Below, piece by piece: positions 15,809-24,700 of a stretch of DNA of 48,085 nucleotides (the first letter of the stretch is position 1; every line of letters begins with the position of its first letter). Below the pieces are notes generated by a model. It saw nothing but the letters and a program-made list of their open reading frames with translations, was not told the origin of the DNA and did not search any database. Position numbers and translations under genes: made by a program. This DNA is from Gammaproteobacteria bacterium (lineage in GTDB: Bacteria; Pseudomonadota; Gammaproteobacteria; Beggiatoales; Beggiatoaceae): assembly GCA_003645255.1 (NCBI GenBank), contig QNES01000010.1:1-48085 (forward strand), written 5' to 3'.

Positions 15809-17695
15809 ATGAAAAATAAATTATTAAAAAACATAACTAATAAATACCCAGAAGTTATCACCGTTCTTGATAGTTGTCCCAACTTAATAATCGCAGATAA
15901 CACCAAGCAACTGTTAGACTTAGCTTGTGGCGATGCCAAACAAGATTTCTTCAAAGTCGAGTACGAACTGCCAGATGCTAGTATTGTGACTGAAACCACC
16001 GTAGCACGAGTACGCAATGGCATTGCCGTTAACTATCTTGATCCTAACATGCGGCGACGTGATCCGGATTGTATGCTAATTGGGGATAACAAACCATCAG
16101 ATAAACCCAGATTTCATGACCGCTTCAATGAAGATTTTACCAAACTGAGACAAGAAACTTTTGCTTGGCTCGCTAGCCAAAACTTGGCTGTATTTGCTTT
16201 TAAAACGGGTGCTTATGATATGGGCGAAGATGCCCTTGCAATCGTTCCTGCAAATGCCGCATTTTTTGCATTGGGATTGGCTCTTCTACAAGGAATTGTC
16301 TCTTCTGAAGAAATAGGCGACTCCTTTTCTCCCAAAGTCATTATTTATGTGGCGCCGCCTTTTCGACAGACACATTTTGATGGTGAACAGATTGTCGTCC
16401 ATAATCGATTAGATGAAATTCACGAAATATTTTCATATAACCTCTATCCAGGTCCCAGTGCCAAAAAAGGTGTTTATGGTGCCTTGATACGCCAAGGCGA
16501 AGCAGAAGGGTGGGTAACCGCTCATTGTTCTGCAGTTCAAGTGGTTACACCGTATGATAATATTGTGACTTTTATGCATGAGGGTGCCAGTGGTAGTGGT
16601 AAAAGTGAAATGCTCGAACAACCCCATCGTTTGCCAGATGGCAGATTATTAAAAGGGCGTAATCTCGTTACTGGTGAAAAACGTTATGTAGAAATTCAAC
16701 GCACTTGCGATTTGCATCCAATTTGTGACGATATGGCACTGTGCCATCCCAATATCCAACAGGATAACGGCAAACTTTGGCTCATGGATGCTGAAGATGC
16801 CTGGTTTGTTCGTGTGAATCACATCAACGAGTATGGTGTTGATCCTGAACTGGAAAAACTAACTGCTATCCCATCAAAACCCTTATTATTCCTTAATATT
16901 GATGCGGTTCCTGGCAGTCGAGCATTAATTTGGGAACATATTGAAGATAGCCCCGGTGTCCCTTGCCCAAATCCGCGAGTTGTTATACCACGTTCAATCA
17001 TTCCAGACATTGTAGCGCGGGAACCCGTTAGTATAGATATTCGAAGTATGGGTATTCGGACTCCACCTTGTACACGAGAAAAACCGACTTACGGTATTAT
17101 AGGAATGGTTCATATTCTACCACCTGCATTGGCTTGGCTGTGGCGTTTAGTCGTCCCGCGTGGCTTTAGCAATCCCAGTATTGTTGACACTGAAACTATG
17201 AGTAGTGAAGGGGTAGGAAGTTATTGGCCATTTTCAACAGGTAAAAAAGTAGAGCAAGCAAATCTGCTCCTACGCCAAATTGAACAAACAGAGCGCACAC
17301 AGTACATACTGATTCCTAACCAACACATAGGGGCATGGAAAACAGGTTTTATGCCGCAGTGGCTCGTGCGTGATTATCTGGCACGAAGAGGAAATGCTCG
17401 ATTTAAGGAACCACAAATTATTGCAGCACGATGTGCTTTGCTCGGCTATGCACTTAGCTCTATACGTATTGAAGGTACCAGGTTATCACACTGGTTCTTA
17501 GAAGTGAATACACAACCAGAAGTAGGTAATGAAGGTTATGATCAAGGAGCAAAAATATTATTTGCCTATTTTCATGAACATCTTAAGCCATTTCTCCATT
17601 CCGATTTGTCTCCTCTGGGGCGGCAAATTATAGAATGTTGTCTCAACAATGGTAACGTAGCGGACTACAAAAAATTCTTCAGTAGCAAATCATGA
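15809..17695 (+). CDS. DUF4914 family protein, PEPCK-like P-loop fold
   Basis: 628 residues spanning the whole DUF4914 family. A kinase-type loop, HEGASGSGKSEM (K265, S266), resembles the phosphoenolpyruvate-carboxykinase loop, and downstream LWLMDAEDAWFVRV provides acidic residues as in a Walker B/metal site. A cluster with CDLHPICDDMALCHP and the C-terminal IRIEGTRLSHWFLEVNTQPE are further conserved-looking parts. There is no signal peptide. The biochemical reaction is not established for the family; a nucleotide-dependent phosphotransfer or carboxykinase-like reaction is an inference from the fold. The upstream neighbour is ppgK, 244 bases away with hairpins between, so they are probably separate transcripts. 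No Shine-Dalgarno sequence is obvious. Confidence 0.85.
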   Translation: MKNKLLKNITNKYPEVITVLDSCPNLIIADNTKQLLDLACGDAKQDFFKVEYELPDASIVTETTVARVRNGIAVNYLDPNMRRRDPDCMLIGDNKPSDKPRFHDRFNEDFTKLRQETFAWLASQNLAVFAFKTGAYDMGEDALAIVPANAAFFALGLALLQGIVSSEEIGDSFSPKVIIYVAPPFRQTHFDGEQIVVHNRLDEIHEIFSYNLYPGPSAKKGVYGALIRQGEAEGWVTAHCSAVQVVTPYDNIVTFMHEGASGSGKSEMLEQPHRLPDGRLLKGRNLVTGEKRYVEIQRTCDLHPICDDMALCHPNIQQDNGKLWLMDAEDAWFVRVNHINEYGVDPELEKLTAIPSKPLLFLNIDAVPGSRALIWEHIEDSPGVPCPNPRVVIPRSIIPDIVAREPVSIDIRSMGIRTPPCTREKPTYGIIGMVHILPPALAWLWRLVVPRGFSNPSIVDTETMSSEGVGSYWPFSTGKKVEQANLLLRQIEQTERTQYILIPNQHIGAWKTGFMPQWLVRDYLARRGNARFKEPQIIAARCALLGYALSSIRIEGTRLSHWFLEVNTQPEVGNEGYDQGAKILFAYFHEHLKPFLHSDLSPLGRQIIECCLNNGNVADYKKFFSSKS

Positions 17696-17767
17696 CATCT
17701 TGTATACTCTAAACATTCAAGTTTTCGGATTATGTCTATGGCTATAATTTGAACTTTTTAGGGCGCT

Positions 17768-17800
17768 AAAAATCCGATGTCTTTAAGACATCGGATTTTT
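17768..17800 (+). terminator. Perfect hairpin with T-run after the DUF4914 gene
   Basis: AAAAATCCGATGTCTT (17768-17783), one base, then its exact complement (17785-17800) ending in TTTTTT. This is a credible bidirectional rho-independent terminator between convergent genes, and a member of the 16-1-16 hairpin family. Confidence 0.75.
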
Positions 17801-17867
17801 TAAAAGTTGAATAGTCTTGCCCTACGTGAACCGTTATTTTTTATTTGCCATTCCCACGCAACAAAAA

Positions 17868-18572
17868 TTATTCAACAGGCATTTTTGCCCACAAAGCTTC
17901 CTTATCTACCCACCAATCATCTTGTACCATCACATTGAGTATCTGAGCTAAACGCCCTAAAAATTCATCAGGTGTATTTAGTTCAAGTTTTTTTCTCCAA
18001 GCATCAAAATCGGCTTGGTTTTCAACATTGCTATGCCGACGCGCTACTCTTGCAAACAATTGATTAGTAAAAAACAATAAATTTTCCCGTTTGGATTCTT
18101 CAACCCGTAAACTGGCTAAATAATGTGCAGTAGTCGCTGCAATCGCACCACCATCAGAGTCATCAGGCGTTTCATCGACGATATGCTCTAACATAACGGC
18201 ACTGAGTTCGGGATCAATAGGAAAAGTAACGGCTAACCACACACCATTACCCAAAGCGACTAACGAGTCAGATTGATCAGCCGCAAACATAATATTGCAT
18301 GCTTGCACCGCTTTTTCCCAATCCTCCGTGGCAGCAAAAATTTTAAAAGCTTGTTGGGCTACCTGCCAAGCCTCGAAATTTTTTTCTAATTCTAAAGCTG
18401 TTAGTCCATAGTCCAATAAAAATTCCGCACGCTTAGGTTCTAATTCAGGAAGTTCTGCGAGTTGACGATCAAGCTCGATCAATTTTTTTTCTAACACTGA
18501 AGTGGCGACAGAAATGTCTTCAGCATCCTCTGCACCTTGTATTGAGGGATCTAAATTCTTATGTTTCATCAT
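17868..18572 (-). CDS. Conserved hypothetical helical (TPR-like) protein downstream of yrfG
   Basis: 234 residues. A coiled-coil-like N-terminus (TSVLEKKLIELDRQLAELPE) leads into paired helices (AEFLLDYGLTALELEKNFEA / WQVAQQAFKIFAATEDWEK / AVQACNIMFAADQSD) that look like TPR repeats. Further helices and a C-terminal VMVQDDWWVDKEALWAKMP follow. There is no signal peptide or membrane segment. ATG 18572 has GGAA upstream; it begins 21 bases after the yrfG stop, so the two are probably one operon. TPR-like folds bind other proteins; the partner is unknown. Confidence 0.75.
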   Translation of the reverse strand: MMKHKNLDPSIQGAEDAEDISVATSVLEKKLIELDRQLAELPELEPKRAEFLLDYGLTALELEKNFEAWQVAQQAFKIFAATEDWEKAVQACNIMFAADQSDSLVALGNGVWLAVTFPIDPELSAVMLEHIVDETPDDSDGGAIAATTAHYLASLRVEESKRENLLFFTNQLFARVARRHSNVENQADFDAWRKKLELNTPDEFLGRLAQILNVMVQDDWWVDKEALWAKMPVE

Positions 18573-18593
18573 ATTTTTCCAGTTTATGACTAA

Positions 18594-19274
18594 TTAATGC
18601 TTTGGCATTATTTCACGAAAACAACGAATAGCCCTAAACTCCCCCACCTCATTAGGTGACGATTGAGAGTCGGGTTGATAAATACTTAATAAATAAGTAA
18701 TACCATAATTAGCTGCTGATCGTAATACCGGCAGGGAATCATCGATAAATAAAGTGCGGGCAACATTAAATGGCTCAATCGTTTGCAATTTGTGCCAAAA
18801 TGCACCGGCTTCTTTAGGTAAACCTAAATCGTGGGCACACACAATTCTGTCAAAATGCTCACCCAATTGAGTATGTTGCATTTTCAAAGATAAACTTTTG
18901 TGGTGGGCATTAGTCACTAGTACCACTCGTTTATGATGTTGGTGCAATGCCTGTAAAAATTCAGGGACATAAGGATGAATGGCAATTAAATGCGCCAAAT
19001 CCTTTTTGAGTGCCCCAACATCCATATCAAGTTGTGTCGTCCAATAATCAACACAATACCATTCCAATGTACCTGACATGTCTTTATAACGGCTCATTAA
19101 GCTTTCAGTAGCGGCTTCCAAAGACAGATTATGTTGTTTTGCATAACACTCTGGTAAATATTTTTGCCAAAATTGATTGTCATAATTCAAATCCAACAAA
19201 GTACCATCCATATCCAAAAAAACGGTATCGATGCTATTCCAATTTAAAAAAGGAGAAGATACGGGTAATGACAT
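18594..19274 (-). CDS. yrfG: GMP/IMP nucleotidase YrfG-like, HAD superfamily
   Basis: 226 residues, close to E. coli YrfG (222). HAD hydrolases form an aspartyl-phosphate: motif I is VFLDMDGTLLDLNYDNQFW (nucleophile Asp and acid Asp both present), motif II VLVTNAH, motif III K in LGLPKEAG, motif IV TLFIDDSLPVL. The YrfG-specific cap segment, TLEWYCVDYWTTQL, matches the enzyme's TLNWYCLDYWSEQL. It dephosphorylates GMP and IMP in purine turnover. No clear ribosome site precedes the ATG at 19274. The TPR-like gene follows in the same orientation. Confidence 0.92.
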   Translation of the reverse strand: MSLPVSSPFLNWNSIDTVFLDMDGTLLDLNYDNQFWQKYLPECYAKQHNLSLEAATESLMSRYKDMSGTLEWYCVDYWTTQLDMDVGALKKDLAHLIAIHPYVPEFLQALHQHHKRVVLVTNAHHKSLSLKMQHTQLGEHFDRIVCAHDLGLPKEAGAFWHKLQTIEPFNVARTLFIDDSLPVLRSAANYGITYLLSIYQPDSQSSPNEVGEFRAIRCFREIMPKH

Positions 19275-19438
19275 AGGTAATTAATCTAATTGATAAATCG
19301 AAAAAATATCCCATAACAAATAAACCATTTTTCACTAAATGTACCTTTACAAAATAACATAATTAGTTTATTTTAATTGGGATAGTTAAATACAATGTGT
19401 ATTTTAAAAAGTTCCTTATGAAGAACTTAGGAGGTTGT

Positions 19439-20803
19439 ATGAAAAGAATTTTGCTCAATTATCTCGGAAAGTGGAAGGACAAAAAAAAACGAAAACCACT
19501 TGTCATCAGGGGAGCAAGGCAAGTTGGTAAATCATATCTTGTTCGCCTGTTTGCCAGGGAGTATGCGTTAGAACTTCTGGAAATAAACCTTGAACTTAAC
19601 GACGACTATATTGCTTGTTTCCAGTCAAAAGAGCCAAAGCAGATCATTTCCCTGCTTGAACTGAAAGCCTCGCAGAAAGTGATTCCTGGCAAAACGCTGC
19701 TTTTCCTGGATGAAATCCAGGCGGCTCCACAGGTATTAGCTACCCTGCGTTATTTTTATGAAATATTGCCCCAGCTTCATGTTATTACCGCCGGTTCATT
19801 ACTGGAGTTTGTTTTTGAAGAGCACTCGTTTTCAATGCCGGTTGGTAGAGTTGAATACATGCATTTGGGACCTTTAACCTTCAAGGAATTTTTAGATGGA
19901 ATTGGAAAAGAGCAACTCAGACAGTTTATTGAAAATTATCATTATAGCACACCATTTCCTGTTGTGCTTCATGATGAATTAATAAAGATGTTCAAACTTT
20001 ATCTAGCCATCGGCGGCATGCCTGAGGCAATCCAGGTATATAACGATACTGGTTCATTGCTGGAAGTTGACATAATAAAACAGTCAATATTGTTAACCTA
20101 TCGAGATGATTTTAGTAAATATGGGCGACGCTTTAATCATAGCAGGATACAAAATGTTTTTCAAAAACTGCCTTTTCAAATCGGTCAAAAATTAAAATAT
20201 GTCAACTTAGCTCAGGATGAAAAGAGTTCTGATTTAAAAAAAGCGATGCATTTGCTAGAACTAGCTAGAATTTATTATCCCGTTTATCACACAGCAGCAA
20301 ATGGCATTCCATTGAGAGCACAAACCAATGAAAAGATGCAAAAGCCTTTATTTTTAGATGTCGGCTTACTGACCAAAGCTTGTGGTATGAGTTATATAGA
20401 CATTGAAGCGGCTGATAAAGTGACGCTGGTTAATTCTGGTTCGGTTAGTGAGCAATTTATTGGTCAACACCTTCTTTATGCTAGCCCCTGTTATGAAGAA
20501 CCTGAACTTTTTTATTGGTGCAGGGAAAAGAGGCAGTCTTTGGCAGAAATTGACTATATCCTGAGTTATGGGCTTCAAATAATTCCGGTGGAAGTGAAAG
20601 CCGGCAAAACTGGAACTCTTAAATCTCTCCATGTCTTTATTAAGGAAAAAAAGCTGGATTATGGAGTTCGCTTTAATGCCGATAAACCATCTTGTTGTGA
20701 CATCCAAATTTCTTTGCCTGGTTCTCCTGGGATGTTCAGGCTACTTTCTCTTCCAATGTATATGGTAGAAGAGTTACAAAGGATTGTGAAGCAAAGCCTT
20801 TAG
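19439..20803 (+). CDS. AAA ATPase with DUF4143 C-terminal domain
   Basis: 454 residues from ATG 19439, five bases after GGAGG; a longer frame to 19397 is rejected because it lacks a ribosome site. The N-terminal ATPase has Walker A RGARQVGKSYLVR, Walker B TLLFLDEIQAAP and the ITAGSLLEF sensor strand. The C-terminal DUF4143 part contains FYWCREKRQSLAEIDYILSY and IIPVEVKAG, a degenerate restriction-nuclease-like (D..EVK) core. These ATPases are common and often laterally acquired; functions are mostly unknown. It stands alone between yrfG (divergent) and trmL (convergent). It is intact and full length. Confidence 0.93.
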   Translation: MKRILLNYLGKWKDKKKRKPLVIRGARQVGKSYLVRLFAREYALELLEINLELNDDYIACFQSKEPKQIISLLELKASQKVIPGKTLLFLDEIQAAPQVLATLRYFYEILPQLHVITAGSLLEFVFEEHSFSMPVGRVEYMHLGPLTFKEFLDGIGKEQLRQFIENYHYSTPFPVVLHDELIKMFKLYLAIGGMPEAIQVYNDTGSLLEVDIIKQSILLTYRDDFSKYGRRFNHSRIQNVFQKLPFQIGQKLKYVNLAQDEKSSDLKKAMHLLELARIYYPVYHTAANGIPLRAQTNEKMQKPLFLDVGLLTKACGMSYIDIEAADKVTLVNSGSVSEQFIGQHLLYASPCYEEPELFYWCREKRQSLAEIDYILSYGLQIIPVEVKAGKTGTLKSLHVFIKEKKLDYGVRFNADKPSCCDIQISLPGSPGMFRLLSLPMYMVEELQRIVKQSL

Positions 20804-20842
20804 CTAGACTATAGATATACTTGGCTAAAAATTAAACTTTTC

Positions 20843-20875
20843 AAAAATCATAAGTCTTAAAGACTTATGATTTTT
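20843..20875. terminator. Perfect hairpin between convergent ATPase gene and trmL
   Basis: AAAAATCATAAGTCTT (20843-20858), one base, exact complement (20860-20875) ending TTTTT. Outer and inner segments (AAAAATC, GTCTT) equal those of the hairpin at 17768, while the middle differs. A bidirectional terminator is likely. Confidence 0.75.
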
Positions 20876-20898
20876 AGTGCTCTAAAACAAAAAAATTT

Positions 20899-21360
20899 TC
20901 ATCCTGTATCAAAGCCAAATTGCCTCCAAGCCTCGTAGATAATCACAGCGACGGCATTAGATAAATTCAAACTACGATTACCTGTGTGCATGGGAATGCG
21001 TATCACTTGTTCAGGTGGATGTATATCCAGTAAAGTTGATGGTAGCCCCCGTGTTTCTGGACCAAATAAGAAGGTATCTTTAGCTTGATAATGGGGTTCA
21101 GTATAACAAGTTTTTCCTTTCGTTGAGCAGGCAAAACAACGTGATGGTTGCACGGTTTCCAAAAACGCTGAAAAAGATTCATATTCTTGGATACCTACCC
21201 ATTCGTGATAATCAAGTCCTGCTCGTTTGAGTTTTTTATTGTTTAATTCAAACCCAAGAGGGTGAATCAAATGTAATTGTACCCTGGTATTGGCACATAA
21301 GCGAATAATATTGCCTGTATTAGGTGGTATTTCTGGTTGGTAAAGAACGCAGTGAAACAT
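20899..21360 (-). CDS. trmL: tRNA (cytidine(34)-2'-O)-methyltransferase TrmL
   Basis: 153 residues, typical for TrmL. This SPOUT enzyme methylates the ribose of the wobble base in tRNA-Leu isoacceptors using SAM. Motif 1 is PPNTGNIIRLCANT, motif 2 DTFLFGPETRGLP, and motif 3 VIRIPMHTGNRSLNLSNAVA, forming the trefoil knot. It is a dimeric cytoplasmic enzyme. No Shine-Dalgarno sequence is seen before the ATG. The gene is divergent from the RpoC-like gene. Confidence 0.95.
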   Translation of the reverse strand: MFHCVLYQPEIPPNTGNIIRLCANTRVQLHLIHPLGFELNNKKLKRAGLDYHEWVGIQEYESFSAFLETVQPSRCFACSTKGKTCYTEPHYQAKDTFLFGPETRGLPSTLLDIHPPEQVIRIPMHTGNRSLNLSNAVAVIIYEAWRQFGFDTG

Positions 21361-21732
21361 GTTTAGTTAGCTGTTATTATTTGATTGGTTAAAATGTTTT
21401 AGGCTTAAATGCGAGTTGATATATCATATTAAATGGGTATAATAAAGTATTTATGATACCTCTTGCAAGAACCTCGATAGTATAAAAATTCAATTTTATA
21501 TCCGTTCATAAAAATAGATTCTTTGATGCGCAAGTTTCTTGCTGTAATTCAATTCTGGCTAACTATAACGAAAGTTTGCAGCGAAAAGACTATATTTACT
21601 GTAGGGGCAAACCTGCGTGTCGGCCCTTATGAAATTCTTCGTTACTGCGTTTCACAAAAAAGAAACCAAAAATATTAATAAACTTCTGTACACCTACTTA
21701 TCTTTTGTGGAACAAAATTTTCGTATGATGTC
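21361..21732. other. Intergenic region between trmL and the RpoC-like gene
   Basis: About 370 bases without a gene. It contains TGTAGGGGCAAACCTGCGTG near 21600, a GGGGCAAACC repeat fragment like the one at 9415. A TATAAT-like hexamer lies in GGGTATAATAAAG near 21434, and could belong to a promoter reading right. Nothing else is recognisable. Confidence 0.5.
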
Positions 21733-21770
21733 ATTAACTGATTACTGATAACTGATTACTGATAACTGAT
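21733..21770. repeat. Tandem AACTGAT(AACTGATT) repeat abutting the RpoC-like start
   Basis: Units of AACTGATTACTGATAACTGA repeated in tandem end exactly at the base before the ATG at 21771. No purine-rich ribosome site remains. The same unit family occurs inside the gene at 23418-23451. Confidence 0.85.
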
Positions 21771-24700
21771 ATGGATGATTTATCGGAATTATTGAATACT
21801 CTGGCTTATATAAAAGATTTTAATAAAATTTGTATCAGTTTAGCTTCTCCAGAAAAAATTCGTTCTTGGTCCTATGGCGAAATAAAAACATCAGAAACTC
21901 TCAAGTACGGTACTTTTCAACCAGAAAATCACGGATTATTTTGTGCAAAAACGTTTGGCCCAATTAATAATTATGAATGCTTATGTGGTAAATATAAAAT
22001 GTTGACTTATCAGGGCATTGTTTGTGAAAAATGTGGTGTTGAAGTCACCTTAGCTAAAGTACGCCGTGAACGTATGGGACATATAGAACTGGCTGTCCCC
22101 ATTGTCCATATATGGTATTTCAAATCTTTACCCTCCCGTATCGGATTATTGTTAGATATGTCCTGGCGAGATTTAGAGCGTATTCTTTATTTTGATGCTT
22201 ATGTGGTTATTGAGCCTGGTTTGACGGATTTAAAACTGAAACAAATTTTATCTGAAAATGCGTATTTGGAAGCTCTGAAAATTTATGAACATGAATTTGA
22301 AGCACGAATGGGGGGTGAAGCGATTTATGAATTATTAAGTGCTCTGGATTTAGTCGTTTTAAAAAATAATTTATGTGAACAAATCAAAGATACCCATGCT
22401 AAAATCCATCAAAAAAAATTAAAAAAACGCTTAAAATTAGTAGAAGCCCTGTTGCAATCTCACACAAAACCCCAGTGGATGGTATTAACCGTTTTACCCG
22501 TATTGCCCCCCGACTTGCGCCCCTTAGTGCCGCTGGAAAATATTGAACGTTTTGCAAGCATTGATTTAAACAATTTATACAGGTGTGTGATTAATCGTAA
22601 TAATCGTACTAAACGTTTACTCAAATTAAAAGTGCCAGAACTAATCATTCGTAATGAATTGCGTTTGTTACAAAAAGCCGTGGATGCTTTGCTGGATAAT
22701 GCTAAACAACCCCGGGCTATCACTCGTAAAAATAAGCGACCGCTTCAATCATTATCAGATATGATAAAAGGAAAACAGGGTAGTTTTCGCCAAAATTTGC
22801 TTAACAAGCGAGTGGACTATTCAGGGCGTACCGTGATAATTGTAAAACCAAACTTAAAATGGTATCAATGTGGATTGCCCAAAGAAATGGCATTAGAATT
22901 ATTTAAACCCTTTCTATTTAATCTTATGCGACAACGTGGATTAGCAGCATCCATTCGGATAGCTAAAAGTTTAATTGAACAAAGAAAACCTGAAGTTTGG
23001 GAAATGCTTAAACAAGTGGTTCACGAGCATCCGATACTACTCAATCGTATACCCACTTTATCTCGTTTAAGTATTCAAGCATTTGAACCGATATTAATAG
23101 AAGGTAAAGCAATCCAATTACATCCCTTAGTGGCTCAAGCTTTTAAAGCCAGATTTGACGGAGAACAGATGACTGTTCATATACCCTTAACAATAGAGGC
23201 ACAACTTGAGTCGCGTGTTTTGATGATGTCTAACCATAATATCTTATCCCCGGTTAATGGAGAACCATCAAATGTGCCCTCGCAAGAAATGATTTTAGGA
23301 TTATATAATATGACATATCAACGTCCTGGTGCAAAAGGCGAAGGTATGGTGTTTGCTGATATTAACGAAGTACAACGTGCTTATGAAAATGAAGCTGTGG
23401 ATTTGCAAGCCTCCATTCAGTTATCAGTTATCAATTATCAGTTATCAGTGAATAGCTATTTAAAACAAAATCATCCCGAACAAACCTCTAATAGCACAGA
23501 AGCTCATCGGAAACGTGTGAAAACAACTGTGGGACGTGCTATATTATCACAATGTTTACCAAAGTTTTTACCTTTTGACTTAATTAATCGTCCTCTCACG
23601 AAAAAAAACCTTTTCAACTTAATAAAGACCGTTTTTCAGTATCTTAATCTAAATGAAAGCAATCATTTTGTTGATAAGCTCATGCAAGTTGGATTGACTT
23701 ATGCTACCCGCGCTGCTATTTCTTTAAACCTTGATGATTTCATTATAGCAGAACAAAAACCTAAACTTATTGAAGAAGCTAAAACTCAAATTGATGATAT
23801 CCAACAAAAATATCAAAAAAATCAAATAACTCAAAATCAACGTTATTACCAGATAATTCACACCTGGGCAAAAACAACAGATAAAATAACTCATGCAGCC
23901 TTGAATACATTATATCAAGCCGTTCAACCCACATTGTCATCTAAAACTCAAAAAGAATCAAAAGCACTCAAAAATAAGCGCAATGCCTTATCTATAATGA
24001 TAGAAGCAGGTGTGCAAAGTGCTAAAGAAATAGTTCAACTCACAGGAATGCGCGGATTAATAATTAAGCCAAATGGCTCAATTCTCGAAACACCTATTCT
24101 AGCTAATTATCGTGAGGGCTTAGATATACATCAGTATTTTCTTTCTACTCATAGTGCTCGTAAAAAAATAATTGATACAACAATTGAAATCGCCAATGCA
24201 AGTTACCTAACTCGGCGGTTAATTGAAGTGGCACAAGATATTATTATTACGGAAACTGATTGCGGTACCCAGCAAGGAATCACTTTAACAGCCATCACTA
24301 AAAAAGGGCAAATAATAAAACCATTAAGTGAACGCATACTTGGACGTGTGGTTGCAGAAGATATGTTTCAACCTGGCAAATGGTTTATCAAAGCCGGTAC
24401 TTTACTTGATGAAAAGGGGATAATATTTCTTGAAAATAAGAAAATCAAAAAAGTCAAAGTACGTTCCCCGGTGACTTGCCAATCTCAGTATGGCATTTGT
24501 GCAATGTGTTATGGGCGTGATTTAGCGAATCGAAAAAAGGTGAATATTGGAGAAGCTGTTGGGGTGATAGCGGCTCAGGCTATTGGTGAATCTTGTATTC
24601 AACTGATTAAACAAACGCCTGATGCCCAGGATATTGCCAAAAAAGTGGCGGCGATTAGTCATCTTGAAGCAACCTCCCAGAACGGGCTTGAATTTCATCA

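Noticed and set aside
12225-23451. CAGTTATCAGTTAT repeats as a CRISPR array
   Set aside because: Units are contiguous 7-8-base tandems without spacers, scattered singly, and no cas gene is present.
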